From positions 22,003-35,130 of the forward strand of contig MHEI01000018.1 of NCBI GenBank assembly GCA_001805165.1: a stretch of DNA of 13,128 bases. Reading direction: 5' to 3'. Positions 1-7,080 of the stretch are shown in pieces. The stretch is from Nitrospirae bacterium RBG_16_43_11. Its GTDB lineage: Bacteria; Nitrospirota; 9FT-COMBO-42-15; HDB-SIOI813. The notes under the pieces are model-generated. The model ran no database searches, was not told where the DNA came from, and saw nothing but the letters and a program-made list of their open reading frames with translations. How positions within the stretch are numbered: position 1 is the first letter of the stretch; each line of letters begins with the position of its first letter. The position numbers and the translations under genes were made by a program.

Positions 1-1
1 C

Positions 2-1396
2 GTTGGAAAGATGGTAGAGATCACGAGGCTTTTTGAAGAATACAATCAGATGGTTTCACTTAAAGGGCCGATTAAGAACAGTTATATACTCTCATTTCTA
101 ATAATTACCTTGTTGATTATATTCTCAGCTATATGGTTTGGTTACTACCTGGCAAAAAATATTACTACCCCTATTCAAAGCCTTGCTGAAGCTACACAGG
201 CTGTTGCTGAAGGCAATCTTGACGTCAAAGTAGAGACATCAGCAAGAGATGAGATTGGGGTACTCATCAATTCGTTTAACAGGATGACCGGGGACCTTAA
301 GCAGAGCAAATCTGAACTGGAGGATGCCTATAGTTCACTTAGAGATTCCAGTATCGAGATAGAGCAGAGAAGGGCATATATGGAGACAGTACTTGAGAAT
401 ATTGCTACCGGAGTAATATCTATTGATAAGAATGGCGATATTACTACTTTTAATCGTGCCGCAGAGAAAGTCCTCGATATACGTAAGGAAGATATAAAGG
501 GGAAGGGCTTTCAGGAGATATTAAGTCGCATCCCTCCTGATGCAGCTAAGGATATTATTAGAAGGATTAGAGGAGGAGGGGGTACTATCAAAGATGAAGA
601 GATTCAGTTCAATATGAATAACAGGAGTATAACACTGAGGCTTAAGATGACTACACTGTATGATGCTGACGGTAATTTCTCAGGCAATGTTGTGGTTTTT
701 GATGACCTGTCGGAACTTATCAAGGCACAGAGGATTGCCGCATGGCAGGAGGTGGCAAAAGGGTTGGCTCACGAAATAAAAAATCCGCTTACTCCGATTC
801 AGCTCTGTACGGAAAGGCTCAGGAAAAAACATTATGAAAGGGCGGAGAACTATGATAAAATTTTTGACGACTGCACAGGCACAATAATAAATGAGGTTAA
901 TGCATTAAAAATGATGCTGAATGAGTTCTCGGGTTTTGCCAGAATGCCTGTGGCAAAACCGTCAATCAATGACCTGAACTCAATCATAAAAGAGGTTGTA
1001 TTGTTATATCGTAACGCTCATAAGGATATTGGTTTTACTGAAACCCTGTTTGATGGCCTTCCGGAGATTAATATTGACAGAGAGCAGATTAAACGGGTAT
1101 TTATAAATCTGCTCAAAAATGCAGTAGAGGCTATTAATGGTAATGGTCAGGTAATAATTACAACAGAATATGACAGTAAGAATAAGAACGTGATAGTTGA
1201 ATTAACAGATAATGGTACTGGGGTTCCTCCTGAGGATAAAGACAAGATTTTTATACCATATTTTTCAAGGAAGAAGAGCGGGACAGGTTTAGGGTTGGCC
1301 ATAGTAAACCGAATAGTTTCTGACCACAACGGCAGGATTATGGTCAGTGACAATGTCCCGACAGGAACAAAGTTTGTAATAGAGCTGCCGGTGTGA
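2..1396 (+). CDS. ntrY: NtrY-like sensor histidine kinase (5' end outside window)
   Basis: Membrane sensor kinase of the NtrY type, expected to autophosphorylate and pass phosphate to the NtrX-type regulator that follows. The frame is open to the left edge, so the N-terminus, probably with further membrane segments and a periplasmic sensor part, is missing. Counting from the first ATG (position 11): one hydrophobic membrane segment at about 24-47, HAMP at 48-100, a short coiled linker, a PAS domain at about 120-235, the HisKA helix with H254 in LAHEIKNPLTP, the N box NLLKNAVEA near 367-375, G1 DNGTG at 400-404, and G2 GTGLGLA at 424-430. All catalytic boxes are intact. The LAHEIKNPLTPIQL phosphoacceptor sequence is typical of NtrY rather than NtrB. 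The stop overlaps the next start (TGATG), which implies translational coupling. The physiological signal cannot be read from the sequence. Confidence 0.93.
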   Translation, partial: VGKMVEITRLFEEYNQMVSLKGPIKNSYILSFLIITLLIIFSAIWFGYYLAKNITTPIQSLAEATQAVAEGNLDVKVETSARDEIGVLINSFNRMTGDLKQSKSELEDAYSSLRDSSIEIEQRRAYMETVLENIATGVISIDKNGDITTFNRAAEKVLDIRKEDIKGKGFQEILSRIPPDAAKDIIRRIRGGGGTIKDEEIQFNMNNRSITLRLKMTTLYDADGNFSGNVVVFDDLSELIKAQRIAAWQEVAKGLAHEIKNPLTPIQLCTERLRKKHYERAENYDKIFDDCTGTIINEVNALKMMLNEFSGFARMPVAKPSINDLNSIIKEVVLLYRNAHKDIGFTETLFDGLPEINIDREQIKRVFINLLKNAVEAINGNGQVIITTEYDSKNKNVIVELTDNGTGVPPEDKDKIFIPYFSRKKSGTGLGLAIVNRIVSDHNGRIMVSDNVPTGTKFVIELPV

Positions 1397-2760
1397 TGTC
1401 AGACCATATTCTCATAGTAGATGACGAAAAAGGAATATTGAGTTCCCTCTCTGCTGTTCTCGATGACGAGGGGTATACTATTTCTACGGCTGAAACCGGG
1501 AGCGAGGCATTTAAAAAGAAAAAAGATGACACACCATCTGTAGTTCTGCTTGATGTCTGGCTGCCTGATATTGATGGACTGGAAATACTGAAGGAGATAA
1601 GAGATACCCATCCCGGGATTACAGTTGTTGTTATGTCGGGCCATGGCACAATAGAAACAGCAGTTAAGGCTACAAAATTAGGTGCATTTGACTATATTGA
1701 GAAACCCCTGTCCATGGAAAGGGTGCTCTTAATTATAAAGCATGCAATTAAGCAGCAGCGCCTTGAATTAGAAAATGTTCAACTGAAGGGGAAGATTGAA
1801 AAGTGGTATGAGATTATTGGAGAGAGCCCTGTAATACGTTCTTTGAAAGAGCAGATAATGGTAGTAGGAAGGTCGAACAGCAGGGTACTTGTAACAGGTG
1901 AAAATGGTACAGGTAAAGAACTGGTTGCGAGATCTATACACCGTGCAAGCCAGCGGGCTGATAAGCCCTTTATTGCCGTTAATTGTGCAGCAATCCCTGA
2001 GACTCTTATTGAGAGTGAATTATTTGGTCACGAGAAAGGTGCGTTCACCGGCGCTACCTCAGTTCAGCGGGGAAAGTTCGAGATTGCAGATGGCGGCACC
2101 ATATTTTTGGATGAGATAGGTGATATGAGTTTAAACACACAGGCAAAGGTTTTGCGTGTTTTGCAGGAGCAGGAGTTTCAGCGTGTTGGAGGTACAAGAA
2201 ATATCAGGGTAGACGTAAGGTTTATAACAGCGACAAATAAGAATCTCACAGATGAGATAAAAAAAGGGAACTTTAGAGAAGACCTTTTTTACAGGATTAA
2301 TGTTATTATATTGCATATGCCTCCTTTAAGGGAGCGAAAGGAAGATATTCCACTTCTGGCTAAGCATTTTCTAAAAGAAATTATAAGAGAACAGGGTTTA
2401 AAGAATAAGATGCTCACGGAACAGGCAGTAGAATTAATGAAGGGATATGATTGGCCTGGTAATGTCAGGGAGCTTCGCAATCTGATGGAAAGGGTAGCTA
2501 TTATGGCAGCGGGAGACCGGATTTATCCCGGTGATCTTGCAATAATAGCCAAAGATCGGCAACAAATTTCCACCCCCATTATTAATGGTAGTTCTGGTTC
2601 ACTTAGAGATGCACGGGCAAACTTTGAACGGTACTTTATATTAGAAAAGTTAAGGGAAAATAATTGGAATATAACCAAGACTGCAGAAGATTTAATGATA
2701 GAGCGGAGTAATCTGCATAGAAAAATGAAGATGCTGGGAATTGAAGAAAATGTAAAATAA
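1396..2760 (+). CDS. ntrX: NtrX-like sigma-54-dependent response regulator
   Basis: Response regulator and sigma-54 (RpoN) enhancer-binding activator, the cognate partner of the kinase before it. From the ATG at 1396: receiver domain 1-120 with acidic pocket D9/D10, phosphoacceptor D53 in LLDVWLPD and K103; AAA+ ATPase about 138-370 with Walker A GENGTGKE (168-175), the sigma-54 contact loop GAFTGA (215-220) and Walker B GGTIFLDE (233-240); C-terminal Fis-type helix-turn-helix about 404-449. At 454 aa it has the usual NtrX/NtrC length. A GTG at 1393 would add one residue, but the ATG, which overlaps the ntrY stop by one base, is the likelier start. NtrYX commonly links nitrogen or redox state to gene expression. 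No nitrogen gene is next to it here, so the regulon is unknown. Confidence 0.93.
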   Translation: MSDHILIVDDEKGILSSLSAVLDDEGYTISTAETGSEAFKKKKDDTPSVVLLDVWLPDIDGLEILKEIRDTHPGITVVVMSGHGTIETAVKATKLGAFDYIEKPLSMERVLLIIKHAIKQQRLELENVQLKGKIEKWYEIIGESPVIRSLKEQIMVVGRSNSRVLVTGENGTGKELVARSIHRASQRADKPFIAVNCAAIPETLIESELFGHEKGAFTGATSVQRGKFEIADGGTIFLDEIGDMSLNTQAKVLRVLQEQEFQRVGGTRNIRVDVRFITATNKNLTDEIKKGNFREDLFYRINVIILHMPPLRERKEDIPLLAKHFLKEIIREQGLKNKMLTEQAVELMKGYDWPGNVRELRNLMERVAIMAAGDRIYPGDLAIIAKDRQQISTPIINGSSGSLRDARANFERYFILEKLRENNWNITKTAEDLMIERSNLHRKMKMLGIEENVK

Positions 2761-2843
2761 AAATTTAAAATGCAGGATTTTATCTATTTTATTAATGCAC
2801 TGGTTATTTTAATTTTCAACTGTAATTTTTCATTTTAAAATTT
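2761..2843. repeat. AT-rich spacer with imperfect inverted repeat
   Basis: The 105-bp gap between ntrX and galT is very AT-rich. Its outer parts form an imperfect inverted repeat: AAATTTAAAATG at 2761-2772 against CATTTTAAAATTT at 2831-2843, which differs by one extra A. The loop of about 58 nt shows no strong structure and no good promoter. The arms could weakly act as a bidirectional terminator or be the remnant of a small dispersed repeat. I cannot tell which from one copy. Confidence 0.45.
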
Positions 2844-2865
2844 AAACTTATTTAAGGAGGGTACC

Positions 2866-3864
2866 TTGTCCGAACTGAGAAAAGATCCTGTAACAGGAAG
2901 ATGGGTGATAATATCTTCAGAAAGGGGAAGGAGGCCATCAGATTTCCAGGAGGCTCCCCCTAAGCGAAAAGGGGGGTTTTGTCCATTTTGTGCTGGTAAT
3001 GAAAAGGTTACTCCGCCGGAGATATTGGCGTACCGTGAGACAGGCACAGCTCCAAATACAGCAGGATGGAGTCTACGCGTTGTAGCGAATAAATTTCCAG
3101 CCCTGAAAATTGAAGGGAATCTTGATAAAACAGGTATAGGCCTTTTTGATAAAATGAATGGGATAGGAGCGCATGAGGTAATCATAGAAACTCCACTCCA
3201 TGATACTACTATGTCAACCCTTCCCGAGAGGAAGATAGAGGATATTATATGGGCTTACAGGGACAGGGTGGTAGACCTGAAAAAAGATGTCCGGTTTCAG
3301 TACATTCTTATTTTCAAAAACGAAGGGGAGGCTGCGGGTGCATCTCTCGAACATTCTCACTCTCAGCTTATTGCCCTGCCTGTTATACCAAGGCATGTAT
3401 TTGAAGAGATTGAAGGTGCAAGGCTCTATTATAATTACAAAGAGAGATGCATATATTGTGATATTGTACGTCAGGAGATGTACTCGGAAGACCGGAGTGT
3501 GACAGAAAATGAGCACTTCCTTGCTATTACACCATTTGCAGCCCGGTTTCCGTTTGAAACATGGATTATCCCGAAAAATCATAACTCATGTTTTGATGAG
3601 GCCCAGCCATGGGAATACAGCAGTTTAGCGAGGATACTGAAGAATGTACTTCAGAGGCTTGATAAGGTATTAAATATCCCGCCATATAATTATATCATCC
3701 ATACATGTCCGTTGCGCAGCCAGATGAAAGAGTATTATCACTGGCACCTTGAGATAATGCCAAAGCTGGTCAGAATAGCAGGTTTTGAGTCAGGTTCAGG
3801 ATTCTATATAAATCCTACATCTCCGGAAGAGGCGGCAAAATTTCTGAGAGAGGCGAAGGTGTAG
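2866..3864 (+). CDS. galT: Galactose-1-phosphate uridylyltransferase family (GalT-like)
   Basis: HIT-superfamily nucleotidyltransferase, 332 aa. GalT moves UMP between UDP-glucose and galactose-1-phosphate in the Leloir pathway through a uridylyl-histidine intermediate. The start is TTG at 2866, fixed by a perfect AAGGAGG SD at 2854-2860. Visible features: N-terminal DPVTGRWVIIS, zinc ligands C39/C42 (CPFC), H112 and H163, and the active-site motif HSHSQ (163-167) with H165 as the likely nucleophile. A second CxxC (CIYC, 195-198) and the late HWH at 292-294 match the second half of the fold. The motif is HSHSQ rather than the HPHGQ of E. coli. No galK, galE or galM is in the window, and related zinc-binding GalT-like enzymes act on other sugar nucleotides (ADP-glucose phosphorylase type), so the sugar substrate is not certain. 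The neighbours ntrX and uvrB give no metabolic hint. Confidence 0.85.
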   Translation: MSELRKDPVTGRWVIISSERGRRPSDFQEAPPKRKGGFCPFCAGNEKVTPPEILAYRETGTAPNTAGWSLRVVANKFPALKIEGNLDKTGIGLFDKMNGIGAHEVIIETPLHDTTMSTLPERKIEDIIWAYRDRVVDLKKDVRFQYILIFKNEGEAAGASLEHSHSQLIALPVIPRHVFEEIEGARLYYNYKERCIYCDIVRQEMYSEDRSVTENEHFLAITPFAARFPFETWIIPKNHNSCFDEAQPWEYSSLARILKNVLQRLDKVLNIPPYNYIIHTCPLRSQMKEYYHWHLEIMPKLVRIAGFESGSGFYINPTSPEEAAKFLREAKV

Positions 3865-3871
3865 GTAAGTA

Positions 3872-3899
3872 CGGAATGTGGAGTTCGGATTGCGGAATG
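3872..3899 (+). repeat. Degenerate 7-bp tandem repeat between galT and uvrB
   Basis: The 41-bp gap between the galT stop and the likely uvrB start reads as consecutive heptads: CGGAATG, TGGAGTT, CGGATTG, CGGAATG, with a fifth degenerate unit CAGGTTA running into the uvrB start. Three of the units are CGGAATG or CGGATTG, in register at 7-bp spacing. The repeat would encode the first residues of the longest uvrB reading frame, which is one reason to place the uvrB start later. Confidence 0.6.
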
Positions 3900-3905
3900 C
3901 AGGTT

Positions 3906-5894
3906 ATGCAATTTTGTCTCAAATCACCTTTAAAGCCGCAGGGAGATCAACCCAAAGCGATTAAAGTCCTTGGCGACGGGATTAAGCAGGGGTTAAAACA
4001 TCAGGTATTACTTGGTGTAACAGGCAGCGGCAAGACATTTACCCTTGCAAATGTCATAGAGAAAATCCAAAAGCCCACCCTTGTAATTGCCCCAAATAAG
4101 ACGCTTGCAGCACAACTCTACCACGAGTTTAAATACTTCTTCCCTGAAAATGCAGTCGAATATTTTGTCAGTTATTATGACTACTATCAGCCTGAGGCCT
4201 ATATTCCCCAGACAGACACTTATATTGAAAAGGATTCTTCAATAAATGATGCTATTGACCGCATGAGGCACTCTGCGACTACATCCCTGCTTCAGAGGAA
4301 TGATGTTATTATTGTTGCGTCTGTTTCATGTATTTACGGGCTTGGTTCACCGGAGGCATATCAGGGCATGCTTCTATATCTTGAAGAGGGGATGAATATT
4401 GAGAGGGAGGACATACTCAGAAAGCTCGTTGAGATACAGTATGAAAGAAATGACATAGACTTTCAACGGGGGACATTCAGGGTTCGGGGTGATGTAGTAG
4501 AGGTCTTCCCTTCATCTTCAGAAGATTCCTGTATAAGGATAGAGTTGTTCGGTGAATATGTAGATTCCATTTCAGAGATTGATCCCCTGCGCGGTATTAC
4601 AAAAAAACGCCTTGCTAAGATAGCGATATACCCGGGTACTCACTATGTAATTCCACCACACCGTATGGAAAGGGCTTTACAATCTATAAAGAAAGAGCTT
4701 GCAGAGCGTATATGGTACTTTGAAGATAAGAATAACCTTATTGAGGCTCAGAGGATTGAACAAAGGACCAACTTTGATTTGGAAATGATAAAAGAGATAG
4801 GCTATTGTCATGGTATAGAAAATTACTCAAGGCATCTGAGTGGAAGAAAACCAGGTGAGCCACCCCCCACACTGATTGATTATTTCCCAAAGGATTATCT
4901 TCTTCTTATAGATGAAAGTCATGTAACCGTACCGCAGATCAGGGGTATGTACGAGGGTGATCACTCAAGGAAGAAGAGCCTTATTGAATATGGTTTCAGG
5001 CTCCTATCGGCCCTTGATAACAGGCCGCTTAAGTTCACGGAATTTGAGAAGTGTGTGAATCAGGTAATATATGTTTCAGCAACGCCCGGGCCATATGAGC
5101 TTGAAAAAGCAGAGGGAGAAGTGGTAGAGCAGATCATACGCCCGACAGGTCTTACAGACCCAATAATAGTGGTTAAGTCTGCTACAGGACAGGTAGATGA
5201 TCTGTTGGGTGAGATAAGGGAAAGGGTAAATCAGGAGGAGAGGGTGCTCGTTACCACACTCACTAAAAGGATGGCAGAAGACCTGACTGAATATTATCAC
5301 GAACTGGGAATTAAGGTACGCTATCTCCATGCTGAGATAGAGACTTTGGAACGGATTGAGATAATAAGGGACTTGAGACTCGGCAAGTTTGATGTCCTGA
5401 TTGGGATAAACCTGCTTCGTGAGGGGCTTGATATTCCCGAGGTTTCACTTGTTGCAATACTTGATGCTGACAAGGAAGGATTTCTCAGATCTCACACATC
5501 TCTTATACAGACAGCAGGGAGGGCTTCAAGGAATGTAGCCGGTAAAGTAATTATGTTTGCAGATACCGTGACAACATCAATGAAGAAGGCTATAGACGAG
5601 ACAAACCGCAGACGCACTATCCAGGAGGAATATAACAGACAGCATAACATAACTCCGGTAAGTGTAATAAAGGGTATTCATGAGAAGCTTTACGAAATAT
5701 CCGAGGCAGACTATTATAATATACCTACTGTTAAAGAAGCCGCGGAAGAATATTTGCCGGAAGATAAATTAGCCGCGCTATTGAGGTCATTACAAAAGGA
5801 TATGAAGGATGCAGCTAAAAGACTGGAGTTTGAGAGAGCAGCAGAGCTAAGGGACAAGATAAAGACACTGAAAGAAAGTCAAACATACTTGTAA
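3906..5894 (+). CDS. uvrB: UvrABC excinuclease subunit B (UvrB)
   Basis: Damage-verifying helicase-like subunit of nucleotide excision repair. It is loaded by UvrA, opens DNA with its beta-hairpin and recruits UvrC. From the ATG at 3906 (662 aa; E. coli UvrB is 673): Walker A GVTGSGKT at 37-44, the beta-hairpin tyrosines in YYDYYQPEAYIP at about 90-101, the DEAD-like box DESH at 336-339, VSATPG at 390-395, motif VI QTAGRASRN at 535-543, and the C-terminal UVR domain that binds UvrC at about 617-655. The frame is open back to an ATG at 3876, but those ten codons are made of the heptad repeat. Family members begin close to the F-x-L-x-S that follows MQ here, so 3906 is preferred. Its SD is weak (GCAGG). 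The 3' end overlaps the opposing DUF4321 gene by 16 nt. Confidence 0.96.
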   Translation: MQFCLKSPLKPQGDQPKAIKVLGDGIKQGLKHQVLLGVTGSGKTFTLANVIEKIQKPTLVIAPNKTLAAQLYHEFKYFFPENAVEYFVSYYDYYQPEAYIPQTDTYIEKDSSINDAIDRMRHSATTSLLQRNDVIIVASVSCIYGLGSPEAYQGMLLYLEEGMNIEREDILRKLVEIQYERNDIDFQRGTFRVRGDVVEVFPSSSEDSCIRIELFGEYVDSISEIDPLRGITKKRLAKIAIYPGTHYVIPPHRMERALQSIKKELAERIWYFEDKNNLIEAQRIEQRTNFDLEMIKEIGYCHGIENYSRHLSGRKPGEPPPTLIDYFPKDYLLLIDESHVTVPQIRGMYEGDHSRKKSLIEYGFRLLSALDNRPLKFTEFEKCVNQVIYVSATPGPYELEKAEGEVVEQIIRPTGLTDPIIVVKSATGQVDDLLGEIRERVNQEERVLVTTLTKRMAEDLTEYYHELGIKVRYLHAEIETLERIEIIRDLRLGKFDVLIGINLLREGLDIPEVSLVAILDADKEGFLRSHTSLIQTAGRASRNVAGKVIMFADTVTTSMKKAIDETNRRRTIQEEYNRQHNITPVSVIKGIHEKLYEISEADYYNIPTVKEAAEEYLPEDKLAALLRSLQKDMKDAAKRLEFERAAELRDKIKTLKESQTYL

Positions 5895-6148
5895 ATATAT
5901 ATACCGAGGATTGATCCAAGAAGGGTAAGGAGATTTGCCCTTATGCTAAATCCTATGGTGAAGGTTATTATCCTTAGATCCAGGGTAACCGGCGGGGTAA
6001 TTCCTATATGAAATCCTTCGGTGAAAATATTTCTAACAGGGCCTTCCGGAGAGATTGCCCGTAATATTTCTCCAAGAACATTACCGAGAAGGGCGCCAAC
6101 AAGGATAAGGAGGAGTAGTATCCATATATTCTTTTTAAAAAGGGCCAT
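5879..6148 (-). CDS. DUF4321 small membrane protein
   Basis: Small integral membrane protein of 89 aa resembling the DUF4321 family, whose function is unknown. It has a basic N-terminus (ALFKK), a first membrane segment at about 8-28 (ILLLLILVGALLGNVLGEIL), a polar loop with PEGPV and PPVTLDLR, and a second segment at about 62-86 rich in G and L. The pattern of two glycine-rich helices, with the loop leading into an LDL-based strand, is the family layout. It converges on uvrB with a 16-nt overlap of the two coding ends, and diverges from the DciA gene across 58 bp. No clear SD precedes its ATG, so the exact start is less certain than the frame. Confidence 0.8.
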   Translation of the reverse strand: MALFKKNIWILLLLILVGALLGNVLGEILRAISPEGPVRNIFTEGFHIGITPPVTLDLRIITFTIGFSIRANLLTLLGSILGIYIYKYV

Positions 6149-6152
6149 GTAT

Positions 6153-6181
6153 TTGACATACTACAGTAAAATATGTGTAAG
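6153..6181 (+). promoter_or_regulatory. Possible sigma-70 promoter for dciA
   Basis: A perfect -35 box TTGACA (6153-6158) is followed after 17 nt by TGTAAG (6176-6181), a poor -10 box. It lies in the 58-bp divergent gap in front of the DciA-like gene and just before its SD. The -35 and the spacing are good; the -10 is the weak point. Confidence 0.35.
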
Positions 6182-6206
6182 TGCAAGTAGGGAGGAAAGA
6201 TTTTAG

Positions 6207-6488
6207 ATGCAGAAGGTATCAGGAATACTGGTTAAATTGCTCAAGCAGTACGGTCTTGAAGGCAAGATGATGGAATATACTCTTGCTGAGAAATGGGAGA
6301 CTATAGCAGGCAGCATTATTGCGACACATTCAAAACCATCTGATATTCGTTACAGAAAGCTGTATATTATTGTTGATAGCCCGGTATGGCTTCAGGAACT
6401 CAGTTTCTACAAAGAAGAGCTGGTAAACAATATAAATAATTATTTTGGAAGAAAGGTTATCAATGATGTGTTTTTTAAGATAGGGTAA
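6207..6488 (+). CDS. DciA-like protein (DUF721)
   Basis: A 93-aa protein of the DUF721/DciA family. DciA proteins are the ancestral loaders or operators of the replicative helicase DnaB in bacteria that lack DnaC or DnaI. Family signature: a central W in LAEKWETIAGSIIATHSKP, then IRYRKLYIIVDSPVWLQEL and a C-terminal helix with KEELVNNIN. This is the DUF721 core with almost no extension, so it is a short member. The SD GGAGGAAAG at 6191-6199 sits 7 nt before the ATG. Its stop (6486-6488) directly touches the stop of the convergent hpt gene (6489), leaving no room for a terminator. The helicase-loading role is inferred from the family. Confidence 0.78.
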   Translation: MQKVSGILVKLLKQYGLEGKMMEYTLAEKWETIAGSIIATHSKPSDIRYRKLYIIVDSPVWLQELSFYKEELVNNINNYFGRKVINDVFFKIG

Positions 6489-7016
6489 TCAAACTGTCTT
6501 TAGCTTGCATATATATGGTAAGTGTCTGAAATTTTCCTTATAATCTAACCCATAACCTACGACAAACTCATCCGGTATTTCAAATCCCTTGTATGCCACA
6601 GGAAGGTCCACAATCCTTAGCGCCGGCCTGTCAAGCAAAACTGCAACCTTCAGGGAAGACGGATTCCTTGCCTTTAGTATTCTCAAGAGGTATCCAAGGG
6701 TAAAGCCGGTATCTATGATGTCTTCGACCATAAGGACATCCTTATTTGCGATATTTATATCAAGGTCTTTAATAATCCTTACCGCCCCGGACTCACCCCT
6801 GCCTGCATAGGAAGATATAGATAAAAAATCAATGACGATTGGTATACTAACCACCCTGATGAGGTCTGCCATAAAAACCGCAGCTCCTTTAAGTACACAA
6901 ATCAAAACAGGGTCTTTACCCCTGTAATCCTCTGAGATTGAGTTTCCGAGCTCTGCAATCCTTTTCAGAAGGTCATCTTGTGTGATAATTACTTCTCCTG
7001 TCTCCAGCTCTTTCAT
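6489..7016 (-). CDS. hpt: Hypoxanthine phosphoribosyltransferase
   Basis: Purine salvage enzyme that makes IMP or GMP from hypoxanthine or guanine plus PRPP. From the ATG at 7016 it is 175 aa, the normal size for bacterial Hpt. Visible features: VLKGA at 41-45, the flexible loop SYAG at 69-72, the PRPP-binding signature VLMVEDIIDTGFTL at 94-107 with E98, D99 and D102, and the base-binding FVVGYGLDY at 151-159. The frame runs back to an ATG at 7067, but those 17 extra residues lie over a promoter-like stretch and are not family-like. MKELETGEVII is the usual type of Hpt start, and an unusual G8 run (7033-7026 on this strand) at SD distance can serve as its ribosome site. The gene is in line with the PC4-nuclease gene, but the two are separated by 200 bp that holds an oppositely directed RNA candidate. 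Confidence 0.93.
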   Translation of the reverse strand: MKELETGEVIITQDDLLKRIAELGNSISEDYRGKDPVLICVLKGAAVFMADLIRVVSIPIVIDFLSISSYAGRGESGAVRIIKDLDINIANKDVLMVEDIIDTGFTLGYLLRILKARNPSSLKVAVLLDRPALRIVDLPVAYKGFEIPDEFVVGYGLDYKENFRHLPYICKLKTV

Positions 7017-7019
7017 TGC

Positions 7020-7047
7020 TTGACACCCCCCCCTGCATAGTGATAAT
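7020..7047 (+). promoter_or_regulatory. Sigma-70 promoter for the small RNA candidate
   Basis: Perfect -35 TTGACA (7020-7025), a 16-nt spacer containing C8, and -10 GATAAT (7042-7047). A second -10-like TATAAT follows at 7047-7052. Transcription would begin near 7053-7056, exactly where the pairing 5' arm TACCCTGAG of the RNA begins. The promoter faces away from hpt and lies inside the hpt leader, with its spacer being the complement of the hpt G-run. Confidence 0.65.
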
Positions 7048-7050
7048 ATA

Positions 7051-7080
7051 ATATTACCCTGAGACATAAGGATACATCAA
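7051..7080 (-). promoter_or_regulatory. Possible hpt promoter
   Basis: On the - strand, TTGATG (7080-7075) and TAATAT (7056-7051) are separated by 18 nt, giving a start near 7044 and a leader of about 28 nt to the hpt ATG. It overlaps the start region of the opposite-strand RNA promoter, so the two would compete. Confidence 0.4.

Noticed and set aside
1344..1649. - strand reading frames across the ntrY/ntrX junction
   Set aside because: They are antisense to two complete, well-recognised genes, with no independent support.
3876..3905. N-terminal extension of uvrB
   Set aside because: These codons are the heptad repeat, and the family begins near the ATG at 3906.
6021..6206. + strand reading frame opposite DUF4321
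   Set aside because: It is a shadow of a real membrane-protein gene; no SD and no family resemblance.
7017..7067. N-terminal extension of hpt to the ATG at 7067
   Set aside because: The 17 extra residues are not Hpt-like, have no SD and cover the promoter region. The ATG at 7016 gives the normal length.
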